64,000 nt of DNA from Euborellia annulipes (Eukaryota > Arthropoda > Insecta > Dermaptera > Anisolabididae). A program made the translations under genes and the position numbers. Below the pieces are notes generated by a model. The model worked only from the letters and a program-made list of their open reading frames with translations. It made no database searches and was not told the origin of the DNA. Location: the NCBI GenBank assembly GCA_023213315.1, contig JAKCPI010014048.1, forward strand, positions 38,038 through 102,037, given 5' to 3'. The number at the start of each line of letters is the position of its first letter. Positions within the stretch are counted from its first letter, which is position 1. Of this stretch, positions 21,461 through 32,358 are shown piece by piece.

Positions 21461-21506
21461 GTTGATTAGTAAAAACATTCAGAGCATTTTTTCTTGGCTG
21501 CCTCTG

Positions 21507-22150
21507 ATTCCATAAATCCCTTACAATTTATATTTTTATCAACAGACAGACTCCCCCACTTTGTAATCTAAACACTGATAATTTTTCTACCGCGTATAGA
21601 TAGCATGCATATAACACCGCCAACTACATTTATTGAAATAATTTCCAATTAAATTGCTACATATTAATGGCAAAGAGAGGATTATTGAATTAATATTATC
21701 TTCAATCTTAATTAATTAATATCAATTTAATAAGCAATTAAATGTAAAATGCCACTTGGCGGATTAGCTGGTTTCAAATGAGATTTATGCCAAAGGGCTC
21801 CCGGGGTTGATGACGAGCTCTCTCTAATTCAAGAGGAATTCCAATGGAGAGAGAGAGAGAGATACTATAGGAATGGGTCGCTTGTTGTCAATTAAATGTC
21901 TATTACTTGATGATCGTATCAACAATCTCCTCTTTCCCTGCAAGGGCTATATATTCATTATTAAAGAAGTGCTAAATTAGCGATTATATTAAAATTCTAC
22001 GGCAAAGCAAAAGATAGTCCACATTTTCATTAAAATTTCAACTAAAAAAAAAACTACTCTGGTGTGGCTGAATTTTTTTTTTTAAGTCTTCGGCCTTATA
22101 AACTTGAAACGATACAAATTATTATGACAAACGATATATTTTAGAGGGTC
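21507..22150. other. Unassigned stretch
   Basis: A (GA)n run at about 21847-21862 and otherwise plain AT-rich DNA. Confidence 0.45.
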
Positions 22151-22548
22151 GAGGCACATTTATTTATATCATTTAGTATTCAAATGATTTAAATAAATTC
22201 ATCGGACTGCCTGGGATCCGAACCCGCGTCCCGTGGCTTCTAGACCAGCGTTTTCCAAATTGTGAGGCGCCCTCCCTAGGGAGGCGCGGACTAGTCTAAG
22301 GGGAGGCGCGAATATTAGCCACAGAGAGCAATTTTCCAAATGATTGCTAGTTTTATAAATAAATATAAATTAAAAAAAATATTTTATATAAATTTATATT
22401 TTTTAGCATTAAAATATGTATTTTTGTATTATTTTATAAAATGGGGGGGGGGGGGGGAGACAATTAAATATTTTTGAGGGAGGCGTTGTGACATAAAGTT
22501 TGGAAACCACTGTTCTAGACTATCATTATTGGCATTTGTCAACAACTT
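22151..22548 (-). repeat. SINE-A interrupted by a hAT MITE
   Basis: The reverse SINE runs 22165-22245 ('atcggactgcctgggatccg', B-box complement 'ggatccgaaccc') and resumes at 22521 after the MITE. The insertion split the tRNA-like head. Confidence 0.7.
22246..22512 (+). mobile_element. hAT MITE-B copy 2
   Basis: Ends CAGCGTTTTCCAAATTGTGA and the complement of AGTTTGGAAACCACTG, with perfect 8-bp TSDs 'ttctagac' at 22238-22245 and 22513-22520. The TSD has the T....A form common for hAT elements. Contains a poly-G stretch at 22444-22457; no coding capacity. Confidence 0.92.
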
Positions 22549-22639
22549 TAGCAGTCTCGGCCACGGGAGGGGGGGAGGGGGGTGAATGAATGCAGAAGAA
22601 GAAATCTTTCACGTGTTCTGTGATGTCACGTCATTTTTT

Positions 22640-22856
22640 TTACTTTCTCTTACCTATATAGTTTGATTTTAATTTATAAATCAACTACGTATTTCTCTTA
22701 CCTTATATATGAAATATATAGAGTTCTCTAAAAAGTATATTAATAAGATTTTCCCTAAAACGTGTTTGAAGTATAAATACATGTTTACTGATGTAGTATT
22801 TCAAATTTTTTCGAATTTTCTCAAAATTCGCTGTAACTATTTTTATTAGGCCTATA
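22640..22856 (+). repeat. HER repeat, rearranged fragment
   Basis: Two copies of the 'tttctcttacct' terminal motif, then 'aaaacgtgtttgaagta' and 'tctcaaaattcgctgtaact', in the usual order but with the middle missing. Confidence 0.55.
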
Positions 22857-22857
22857 T

Positions 22858-23162
22858 ATGTATTGAATGGAGTCAGCCAAGGAAACGTAAAAAAAAAATT
22901 CCTTGGGACAGTCTAAGTGTCAATTGTTACAGATGGTAATAATTACTTTGTTAAATTGACATCATTAAACAAATTTAACATCATTAATAATGTATCATGT
23001 GTTTGTTGAATGATTTAATAAAGATATCATACACGGCATGTGTTTAAAAGTAAGTTTACTTGTTCAAGTTAAACATAACACATGATAGCGATGAGCGCTC
23101 GAAACGTCGACAGCATAAATTTGTTTTTTACTTTTGCTTGCCTGACTCCATTCCATACATAT
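22858..23162. mobile_element. Foldback element with hammerhead remnant
   Basis: Inverted ends 'gtattgaatggagtcagcca' and 'ggactcca...'-type partner (23118-23162, complement 'atggaatggagtcaggcaag'). Inside, 'catgtgttt'/'aacacatg' blocks are also inverted. A motif at 23080-23115 reads GCGATGA-GAGC-GCTC-GAAA-CGTC: the second half of the hammerhead core is intact, while the first has two changes (CU to GC). Confidence 0.5.
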
Positions 23163-23206
23163 TTTTTTAATACTCACAGCCAGTATAATAATTACTTATA
23201 TATTAA

Positions 23207-23395
23207 TAAATGTTTTCCTAAAACGTGTTTGAAGTACACTTTACAGATGTAGTATGATTTCAGATTTTTTCCATTTGAAGCATTCGTAGCTCAATAGCAT
23301 TATGTCGACTCAAAAAATCTGGTCGTGTGCGACCATTTATACCAGATTTTTTATGTCGAGATATAGGCCTATTTAGTTACCGATAGAATCGTAAA
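23207..23395 (+). repeat. HER 3' end fragment with terminal hairpin
   Basis: 'aaacgtgtttgaagtacact' to 'aaaaatctggtcgtgtgcga' and 'accagattttttatgtcgag'. It includes a shortened version of the right terminal hairpin. Confidence 0.55.
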
Positions 23396-23950
23396 ACCCA
23401 AGAGGGGATTTTTTTAATATCATTTCTTTGAAATAAAGTTGCTTTAAAAAAGTTGAGGGTAAAATGAGAATACGAGAGAACGCGATATATATATTTATTT
23501 TTAATCTGTATGATTATTTCTGATAACCCTCATCTTCATTAGCAAAGAAGATGCTGGTTTTATATAAATAAATAAAATTACATTTCATGTTGATAACATC
23601 ACATAATGTAACCTAAATTAATTAAAGATAAGGGAGAGGCATTTTTTTTTCTGTATGAAATTTACTTAGAGCAGCAGACAGCTGAAGAGAGAGAAAAATT
23701 GAAACGCTTAGTTATCATTAAAAAAGAATAAAAATAAAATGTTCAATTTTCTCAGTTGCGGAGAAAAATTAAAGAGACAAAGGAATTGTAATTTTTAATA
23801 AAAAAAAAAAAATCTTGTAATTACGAGTAGAAATTATGAGAACATCTAAAAAGTTATTTATTTGAGTTAATATCCTTGGAAAAAAAAATTAAGTGAGATT
23901 TTGTACTATCTATCCCGTAAATATAATTGAAATTACAAAAATATAATAAA
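23396..23950. other. AT-rich, no gene seen
   Basis: Poly-A at 23801-23812 and short TA runs near 23486-23498. No feature supported. Confidence 0.45.
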
Positions 23951-24031
23951 CTAGCCGCGCCGCCGGCCTTCACCCCCCCCTGGACCCCCCCACCTGGCAC
24001 AGGCCCGCCTGCGGCGTCCCTTCTTAATTTT

Positions 24032-24064
<33 letters not shown>

Positions 24065-24543
24065 ACTATTCCAATCCAGTGTCTGCTTAGGATGTTTACA
24101 TTCTTAGAATACATGAATGCAAACAATCTATTTATATAATTCGCTAATGTCCTTCTTTCTATCTGTTACGCTCTATTTGACCAACTTCCCGTTTGAATTT
24201 TGAATCGAAATTTTATATACCAGTACTTCTAGGAATTACAGAAAAATTATTTTCATCCCGTAATTCCTATAACTTTTTGAGTTATTAATTCCTAAAGCTA
24301 CGATTTCTCCCATAGGAACTGTATAGAGAAATATGTATGTATTCTTTGCATTTATGTACTCTATGAATGTAAAAAAATCCTCTAGCAGCCACTGGACTGG
24401 AATAGTAATAATAATTTTTTTTCATAATTAAGAAAAGGCGAGGGACCGCCGCAGGCGGGCCCGAGCCAGCTGGCGGGGGGTCCAGGGGGGCGAAGCCCCC
24501 CTGTTTAGACGGGAAACCCTTCCAAGGCAGGCGGGGCGACTAG
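23951..24543. mobile_element. Palindromic Helitron-like element with two 3' ends
   Basis: CTAG at 23951-23954 (reads as a 3' end on minus, next to a T on that strand) and CTAG at 24540-24543 (3' end on plus, followed by T). GC-rich blocks inside each end ('gggtccagggggg' with 'cgccgcaggcgggcc') are inverted copies, and the match continues inward ('attactattccaatccagtg' against 'ccactggactggaatagtaa'). About 180 bp of unique DNA sits in the centre. No Helitron 5' TC end is seen at either side. Confidence 0.65.
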
Positions 24544-25662
24544 TACATAAATATTTCTCTATACATTTCCTATGGGAGGAATCGTAACTTAACTTAATTA
24601 TCAAAGTTCAACCTCGTCTATTTTTATTTTTTTTACTCAAAGGGCGTCAAAACGTCTCTAATAAAATCTCAATATCCAATTTTTGACACTATCGCATCAC
24701 TTCTCTCTAGAGAAAATGGTGTAATGTTCTGTTAATCACACCAAATCTTTTTTCAATTAATCTTACTTGTTAGAGAACATAAAAATAAATTTGGTATAAA
24801 GATTTTCTCAGAATTAGAATATGTAAAAGTTTTTTTTAAATATTAAAAATATTCATTTTACTTTTTTTTAAATTAAGTAAAATGAAAGGTAAAAAAAAAA
24901 GATTTAGATTCTTGATTTCCATTGCTAATGAGAAAATCTCTTAATTGCTCTATTAATTACTTAAATGAATTCTATATTTTAAATTGTATAATATGAATTG
25001 CTAGAGAGGAGGAAATTAAGAGATATTATCTTAATTTAGATTTTTTTTTTGCGCTTCTTGAGGAGATTTTTCTCATTTTTATACAGAGACAAGCTGGAAA
25101 GGATTAAAAATTTATTTTAAGTAGTATAGTACGTTAATTTTTTGTTACATTTTATATTCCGATGGGATTAGAAGAAATATTTAGACTTTTTATTTTACTA
25201 ATGATACCAGCAAAAAAGCTAAATCTATTTCTACTTTTCTAATTATCGTTAAAACTTAACACTTCGTTACATATTAATATTAAAAGGTGATTGTTTATGT
25301 CGTTTGATAACTTGATTTTTTCGACATCTTAGGGGCAGACCCTTTGGGCAGTCATAAATAGACCCTTTTGTTGACTCGGTCGATATCCTCACTTGAACTC
25401 AACGTTCTTTCTTAACATCTTAACATTTGCATTGCAAAAAAAAAAACATCCTAAATTGACAAAATACTTGCATACTACATCGAATTTTTGACATGATTTT
25501 CTCTTTATATATATTAACATATATAGAGGTAAGAGAAAGTAAAATGCAATAACGTGTAAATCCGCTCTCTGCTTATGACCAACTAATTGATAATATTTGA
25601 ACTAGATAGCAGTTGAAATATACAGTAAGTAGTCCTACTTACTTTTGGATTTTCACTCATCT
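24544..25662. other. Unassigned DNA with two dispersed blocks
   Basis: 24548-24590 is an inverted partner of 24295-24338 ('tttcctatgggaggaatcgt'), so the Helitron's inner sequence is repeated outside it. 25330-25440 is a partner of 18640-18740. A HER terminal motif lies at 25480-25545. No gene. Confidence 0.4.
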
Positions 25663-25856
25663 TTACTGACACTGTATGAGGGCCTGGCAACGAAGAGAGC
25701 AACAATCACCACAATCGTTGCGAATAAGTGATGCCAAGCGCGGCGGAAGTTCGGATTTGTGATCCCGAGCAATCAGCGTGTGGAACGTCCCTCGGTAGCC
25801 ATCGGCACCTTGTTTTAAAATCGATGTAATAAATTCAAAAACCCTGGCCGAGTAAC
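25663..25856 (-). CDS. Candidate coding exon, unknown protein
   Basis: On the minus strand a strong acceptor (ttttttctttttacccttttag) ends at 25857. The frame then stays open for 63 codons: (x)YSARVFEFITSILKQGADGY, RGTFHTLIARDHKSELPPRL, ASLIRNDCGDCCSLRCQALI, QCQ, stop at 25665-25663. The segment is clearly GC-richer than its neighbours. A donor-like GTAAAG at 25666-25661 could make it an internal exon instead of a terminal one. The cluster C-GD-CC-SLRC near the end is notable. I do not recognise the family, and I found no adjoining exon within the window. It may belong to a host gene on the minus strand whose introns hold the repeats around it. Confidence 0.45.
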
Positions 25857-26939
25857 CTAAAAGGGTAAAAAGAAAAAATCACTGAACTGAGGTTAGCAAT
25901 ACAAATTAAATAGGCCTTCTTGTGGCGAACGCTTCCCAACGGTGTGTAGCATCAACATGCTCTATAGTAATTCTTTATTCATTTTCTCTGGAATATTTTT
26001 AATTATAAACGAAGACTTTTCAGGTCACTGATCTTCCTACAAACAAATATATTTTTATTTAAATGATGACATTCCTTCGCTAAGAATTCTTTCTTCTTCT
26101 TCTTCTTATCTAATTAATTTCTCTTATTTTATTTGATAATTATTATTTTGTCAAATGAAAATTTCTCTTTTGTCTCTCGCTTTTATCATACAATTTTCAT
26201 TTATTATTGTTTTCATATATTCTGACTTTGATAAACGATTGGAATTGTTTTTTTTTTAAATAACGAAGGGCCAAATAAATTGAAAGATGAGAATGTTTTT
26301 TATTATACAAGAATACAATATTGTTCCCCAAAAAATAATACCAATTATTATTGTTATTATATTGCGGAAGCAACTCCTAATATATATGTGTGTGTGTCGC
26401 TGATATTTTGATATATGCACAATTATTTTAGAAAGCGAGGTTTGAATGGTAATGGCAACCTTATTTGACTGCAGACTCTTGAATAAATTTCGGGTTTTAA
26501 TTATTTTAATTTCCAATTTTCTGTTTGTAACACATAGACACCCCATGGGACCCATGCCATGACTTTAAGCTGTATAATACAAATTTTATATAGGGTAAGA
26601 GAAAGTAAATAATTTACTCTAGCTAAAAAAAGAAACCAAAATGATTTATAAATACCCTAAAATAATCTTAAATTTTTCATTTGTTTGAAAAAATTTTCTT
26701 GAACCCCCCCCCATCAAAAATTTCTTGCTACTCCTATGTTGTAGCTTAGTGACTCTCCATAGATTTTCTTGTATTTTTTTTTTTTTTTTTTTGTATCAAT
26801 TTGTAAAAAATTTTCCAGTTCGGATTTGATTTATTCTTGGATAAAATTATTTTGTCTTCAGTATGGACCGTCCTCAGATCTGGCAGAAATTCATTATTGA
26901 GGTGTTAAGGTTTATGTAAGAATAATGAGAATAACATAT
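25857..26939. other. Intron-like, no gene seen
   Basis: Pyrimidine tract of the 25856 acceptor at the left; a TTC run at 26090-26106; a short TG run at 26387-26396; poly-T at 26766-26792. A 99-codon minus frame at 26256-26555 is isoleucine-rich low-complexity and not supported. Confidence 0.45.
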
Positions 26940-27191
26940 GGACCCTGTTACGCATTAGTGTGTCAAGCGCCATCTACCGAGTTTTGAGAAAATTAACATT
27001 AAAGTTTTTTGTTTTGATTGGATTATATATAATTTTTTTTTTGTCAATTGTGCAAGTAACATTAAATATAAATTTTTTTAGAACATATTTCATAAAAAAT
27101 ACTATTAATTAAAGCATTTGAAACAATATTCCGTGCTTAACTGAATTTTTAATTTTTTTGGCGCTTGACACACTAATGCATAACAGGGTCC
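26940..27191. mobile_element. MITE-A copy 2
   Basis: The best-preserved copy: TIRs GGACCCTGTTACGCATTAGT and complement match over about 35 bp, including 'gtgtcaagcgcca'. Orientation is opposite to copies 1 and 3, judged by the interior. Confidence 0.85.
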
Positions 27192-27199
27192 ATATATTA

Positions 27200-27260
27200 T
27201 ATATCGCCTTCGGCGGCCATTTCATCTAGCCAGAGGGGCTGCGCTCCCTGGACTTACTTG
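27200..27260 (-). repeat. Helitron 3' region fragment
   Basis: 'atcgccttcggcggcc' hairpin and 'gaggggctgcgctccctgga' recall the GC-rich end of the Helitron at 42256. No terminal CTAG in the right place. Confidence 0.35.
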
Positions 27261-28430
27261 CTTATAACATTTTGTAGGCGCAGCGAATACTTAGGCCTAA
27301 ATAATGAATTTTTGTTAACTCAAATATATTTTTTTTAATTACATTTCACAAAATCCTATTAATTCCTTTTTATTGTCATTCTTTTTTTTTTTTTAATCAT
27401 TTTTTATGGAGTTTTCTCTAGTTAATTAATGCATGATTCGTTTTCTCTCTCTTCCACAATGTCAAAGGGGATTTTTTGTCGTAGAGTTGTTATTGTTGTG
27501 TTTCGGTTGTAGTTTTCCTATTGTGGCCTCCCAGTTGATGAATTGAATCCATTTAATGATAAATTAACGAGTTGCCCCTACCCTTAGTCTTTTTCCTATA
27601 GAGGGTAGGGACAGACAGACTAATTGAGCCCCAGAGCAGCTCTTAAGAGTTTTCTTTTGCAAGACACAAACAAGTGAGGGATGCGCGCCTTCCTTGTGTT
27701 CCGCCCTTTGCACTAGACCCTTCTTATTTTTCTTGGTCCTTCAAGGGATTGATTTATGTGGATAATCATTTTGCTAATTTTTCTCAATCGGACAAACGAA
27801 ATCGAAAAGTGAAATTTATACTTGTGCTAAAATATAAAATGAACTATTATCATAATTTGAATCTATTTAGATGAGAGATTTTTGGAATAGTAGGTTAATA
27901 AGTTTTAAGTCCCTTATTTCATATTTTATCAATATTTATTCAAATTCACTTTTGCAGACTTTACTTAAGATGCGCGTCTCGGGGTGCTAATTTTGGGAGT
28001 TTGCAACGGCCACAATTTTGAAGCTATCGAGCTCAAATTTTTTTTTAAATTAAAGCTATTTAAAATATCTACAACTTATAGAAGCTCTTTTTTTGATTTC
28101 CGAAAAAATAAATTTTTTTTTTAGATTAATCGCATTAAATAAAAGATATTTTTTAAAAAAATCCGCTCTATATCTTATAGATAAATAAATTTGTAATCAT
28201 TTTGTTAAAAAATAATTAATTTTCTACCCTTAATTAAAACTTTAAAATAAAATGGAATAAATCCCTTGTATTCCTATGGGAAAAACTAACGCCATCTCTT
28301 GCCGCCTAGAGTAACTCGGTAGTTAATCGTCTTCTAACGACTTTTCAAGAAGCGTGCCTTAAAGCTTCGAATTTCAGAACCTTTTAATTTTATTAGATAA
28401 ATTATAACATGTAGTTAGAAAATAGATAAT
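27261..28430. other. Unassigned stretch
   Basis: A GC-richer patch at 27560-27720 ends in a donor-like 'acaagtgagg', but there is no initiator or frame to support an exon. The rest is AT-rich. Confidence 0.4.
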
Positions 28431-28585
28431 AGGTCTGTTCGTTTAGCTTGCAATTGCAGTATCATTTACACATTTTGTCCTGCACTCTGTTCGTTTCATT
28501 TTTTTCACAATAGGCGCACGCAACTTGCACCTTTTAACCAAGTTATCGTGCACTTTTTATCATGGAAAGTGAAACGAACAAACCT
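28431..28585. mobile_element. Small MITE, 155 bp
   Basis: TIRs AGGTCTGTTCGTTT and the complement of AAACGAACAAACCT (one mismatch), flanked by AAT on both sides. A 3-bp target and this TIR form would suit a PIF/Harbinger-type source, but that is inference. Confidence 0.65.
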
Positions 28586-29134
28586 AATATGGATTCTAAA
28601 TTATTTTATATTATGTAGAAAGCCCTGGCTAAATTTTTTTACATTTTATAATTACTTAATATTGTTCTACATTTTAATATATTTTAACTACGCATATATG
28701 GAAATCTCATTAAATTAAACCATTAATATAATATTTTTTGATCGAAACTTTTAAGGGATTATATATAAATATATAGTCTATAATAATTAATATGTCAAAA
28801 AATTAAAGTTAAACCATTAACGATAATAAATGATCGTCATTATTGTAATACTAATTAGGTCAAGTGAAGGAGGATAATAAATAATTGAAATTAAATGAAG
28901 GAAGTACTCATGCTTGATTATGAACATATTTATTTTTTCAACAAATTTCATACATATTGAAATCAAATATTCATCTAACCTCGTCCTAATTTCGCGCTAA
29001 TACAATAAATTAGTAATATAAAGATTAAATAAACAAAGGAAAAATATAAAATTACCCCCTTGGAGCAGGGACAAACTTGCTTTTGCTTCATAATCCACTA
29101 GTATTTCATTTTTGGTATCAGAAGCCAATGCTAT
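28586..29134. other. AT-rich, nothing recognised
   Basis: Short TA and AT repeats; no frame, RNA or repeat call. Confidence 0.45.
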
Positions 29135-29305
29135 GCCCTCGGGCATTGGTGTAGGGGTTAGCGTGCTGGCCTTCTGTACCAAGGGTCGCGGGTTCTCATC
29201 GGGTCTCATGCGACAATTTATTTCAATTTAATTGGCGACCAATAAATTGAAATAAATAGAGACGGGGTCTAAATGGCCCCCGTTGCCGAAAAAGACCTTA
29301 ATTGT
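29135..29305 (+). repeat. SINE-B with tRNA-like head
   Basis: Starts 'gccctcgggcattggtgtag' with A box 'tggtgtaggggtta' (29147-29160) and B box-like 'cgcgggttctcatcgg' near 29187-29202. The body has an inverted 'atttcaatttaattgg'/'ccaataaattgaaat' pair and ends 'ggcccccgttgccgaaaaag'. It shares its first about 20 bp and the 'gccgaaaa' block with SINE-A but not the TG-rich tail. Confidence 0.7.
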
Positions 29306-29362
29306 TATAATATAGCATTATTATTATTTTTTTTTATGGCTGTGGAGTTTCAATCAGGATTT

Positions 29363-29530
29363 GAAGGACGTTACATCCAGGAAATTTAAAAACAAAATTT
29401 ATTAAATTTTTTATTGCCGACGTTTTGGTCGCCAATCACGACTTTCATCAGGGCAAGTATTTGCCCGGCGAATAAAAAATTATTAATAAATAAAAAATTT
29501 GTATTTAATTTCCTAGCTGCAACGTCCTTC
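29363..29530. mobile_element. Foldback element with decayed hammerhead
   Basis: Ends 'gaaggacgtt' (29363) and 'aacgtccttc' (to 29530) are inverted, with 'aggaaatt' blocks following in both arms. At 29414-29456 the minus strand reads stem I UUGCC, CUGAUGA, a GUCG/CGAC stem, AAA where GAA is needed, ACGU, C, stem I GGCAA. The 5-bp stem I is perfect but G12 is A, so cleavage is not expected. Confidence 0.6.
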
Positions 29531-30954
29531 TGGATTATATTATTATTACCCTCATAATTCACCCCTCCTTGAATCCGCGCGGTCTCTCCGCCTTTCCTAC
29601 ACAAAATGTTCCGGGCCCACCCCTTAAAAAAATCCTAGGACCACCACTGTCTATTAATATTAGCCTAATTATCGAAACTTTCTTATAATATTTATTGGGA
29701 AACGTCACTTTATATGAAACATTTATAAAATAAAAATGTTTGATATCTTTCATGATTTTTTTTGAGATTAGATTGAAATCTTGAGAATAATTTAATTACG
29801 AGAATTCCATATTAGTTAGAGCTAAGTTGCTCTCCACTTTTTTTTAATCATAAATTCTTAAATATCCCATTCACCCCCAAAAACACCCTCGGGAATTATC
29901 CGAGATCGCAATATCGCCCCCTATCTTTCTTTTTTTATATCCCTTAAAAAAAAAACAAGCAAATTTATTTTCATTGTGTTTCTTTTATTAAAGAACGGCA
30001 TTTATATTTTAAGAAACGGAGGATCAGTTCAAGGGGGTGCGAAAAACAATTCCAATTCTATTTCGTGGAATTATATTTATGAGAAAATGCGATTTTAATA
30101 AAATATAATAGCAAATTTGGGCACATATTCTATTCGGAAATAATTGATTGTAAATGCAGCTTTTCTTTTAAGTTGTTCTTTCCCCAGAGGGGTGTTTTAA
30201 TCGTGACGAGTTTCTTAATAAAATTTTTAAAAAGTACAAAGAATAAAAGAAAGCATTCATGTTTAATGCACAAATTTCCATCTTCACATCATCGCCCATC
30301 CCTCAGTGATGAAAAAATTTCGATTTGATCTTCGTCTCGGTCTCATCTTTATTCACAAATGGAATTAGTAAAAACGTTAGACAAAAAAAATTAATTAAAT
30401 TTGACTATTTTTACCAAGAAGTTCAAAAAGTAATTTCCATTAAATCTACAATTAAATAAAATATTTAGGTAATTGCATATTTCTTTATTTACCTTTTATT
30501 GAATAACTGTAAATAATCATTAATCCCCATTCACCATGCCGATATTAAAACTGTTGTTTTTTAGAGTTGATGAAAGAAATCTCAGAGTTTGAAATTTAGT
30601 ACTTTGTTTTGTTCATAATTAATCTTTTAATCTGTTATTTAACGATAATATCCAGTCATGATAAATATGTGTTTGTGAAGCTAAAATTGATTTTTCAATT
30701 AAGATCGTTTTTAAACTATTTTTTTTTTTTTTTTTAGGGAAAATGATTAGAGAGATCAATAACTGAAAAACATTCAAATAAATCATTATGCATTTTTAAA
30801 CAAGCACCACTTACTCTATTAATTTAAAAAAAAAAAAATTATTTTAGTAAAGGGAGGGAAAAATATTATTTTAATGTCTCTCAAAATGTTCTAATTGTTG
30901 AGATATTCTCCCTTCCTTTGGTCCAAAAATGCGCCTAGGGATTTTTTGTAGTTT
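29531..30954. other. Unassigned AT-rich stretch
   Basis: Contains a T-run at 30720-30735 and A-runs near 30826-30838. Minus frames at 29386-29753 are fragments with no domain. Confidence 0.45.
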
Positions 30955-31265
30955 TTTACTTTTTCTTACCTATATAGGTTAATATCTAGATTCATGTCAA
31001 AAATTCGATGACGAAATTTTGATAGAAATACATACACGTTTTGGGCTTTCTAATTCCAAATACTTTCTCTCTATATATATTTCATATATAGGGTAAGAGA
31101 AAGTAAAAAATGGGTCCCGCAAAATGGTCTGTCAAGCCTGAAAGAAATAATCTACGAGATTAAAATTTTATATTAAAGTAAGCTAGCCTCCTGAGGCGCG
31201 AAAATAAGCTTTTAAATAAAATCGTCCAAAGCGTAATAGTACTTTACTGATAATGTAAAAGAAAG
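30955..31265 (+). repeat. HER repeat with collapsed palindromic head
   Basis: 30955-31107 is a mini-palindrome: it starts 'tttttactttttcttaccta' and ends 'gggtaagagaaagtaaaaa', with only the 'tgtcaaaaattcgatgacga' part between. Then the normal body resumes ('gggtcccgcaaaatggtctg', 'aaataagcttttaaataaaa', 'agtactttactgat'). Confidence 0.65.
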
Positions 31266-31725
31266 TGTGTGTGACCAGCACATTTTTTAAAAAATAATTC
31301 GCTTCCCTTTCTAAATAATAAAATTTATTTATATTTAATTAAACAAAAATATATTCCTCTATCCCTGGGTAACTCAAACTCCCTACTTTGTTTTAGGAAA
31401 TTCAATAATGTTCCTAATAATATAACATTAACTATATACTAAAATTAATTAAATTTGATATCTTAAGTAGGCCTTCGGATATTTTCTGTATTAAAGAGGG
31501 TGTTATATGAAACGTATCAAAATATAGGCCTATAGATAATCCTATTACCCCCCCCCCCCCACACTCCCCCTGAAATGGTTTAATTTCCAAAATTATAAAA
31601 ATTTTCTTTTGCAAGTGTATAATTTGAAATATGGCCATTAATGACACGTTTGCCCAAGTTGTTCAGTCTTTAAATGAATATCATATACCCCCCCTCTCGC
31701 GTTTTCAAAAATTTATTAGCTTCAC
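31266..31725. other. Unassigned stretch
   Basis: Poly-C run at 31548-31561; no gene. Confidence 0.45.
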
Positions 31726-31766
31726 TCCTCGAAAAAATGCTCTTTAAATTGGCCGAAACGTCAGGA
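31726..31766 (+). ncRNA. Solo degenerate hammerhead motif
   Basis: Stem I TCCT (31726-31729) and AGGA (31763-31766), GAA-ACGT-C intact, but the CUGANGA string is CGAAAAA. It shares stem I with the complete PLE at 15163-18542, so it is probably a relic of that lineage. Confidence 0.35.
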
Positions 31767-32026
31767 CATAGGGAAATTTTTTTTTATTAGAGACTTAATT
31801 AGAATTATTTAATCTGCTTTTTTATTTGTTTTAAAAATTTCTCTGCCTGTTAATTTTTTTTTTATTTATTTTGAAAATTTCTCTCTACTTTTTTTCTATT
31901 CCGCCCCTTTTGCCAGATACCATTGGGCTCCATAAAAACACTTCAATATATCTAAATAATATGAATAAAAAATTAAATTTTCTCTTAAGATTAGTGTTTT
32001 ATAGTTTGCAGTAGAATCTTTAATTA

Positions 32027-32358
32027 GGGGCCGTCCACATATTAAGCCTTTTTGATGATTTTCTAGTCCTCCACCCCAAGTCACAGTTAGTCACATATAC
32101 ACTAACCCCACTACAAATATTATGTCACAATATAGAACTCCCCCCTCCTCCGAATAAAATTTCTTATACAAAAATCATCATAATTACCTTTTTTTTATAG
32201 TAAATTTTCCCTAATTTTTTTAAATTTATAAATTCAACTTTGAATTGTTTTCACACATACAAGTTAGAGAAATCCCCGGGTTCTCCATGTCACAATTAGT
32301 AACGTTTTGTCAAGCCCCTCCCGGGGGCTAACGCGTTACGTAATATGTGGACGACTCC
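32027..32358. mobile_element. MITE with GGGGCCGTCCACATATTA ends
   Basis: TIRs GGGGCCGTCCACATATTA (left) and complement of TAATATGTGGACGACTCC (right), 332 bp, no ORF. Ends of this style are widespread in invertebrate genomes. I could not define the target duplication. Confidence 0.6.

Larger units (their letters stand above)
20348..21506. mobile_element. Decayed PLE derivative with inverted ends
   Basis: Outer ends 'cagaggcagccaa' (20348) and 'ttggctgcctctg' (to 21506) are inverted, and the arms can be followed to about 20510 and 21325 with many changes. They carry hammerhead motifs like those of 38330-39600 and share the 'ggcagcc' outer block with it, so they belong to that PLE lineage. No ORF remains; the middle is taken up by a Helitron. 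Confidence 0.65.

Noticed and set aside
27560..27680. Possible first exon with donor 'acaagtgagg'
   Set aside because: No initiator, no open frame and weak donor; not better than chance.
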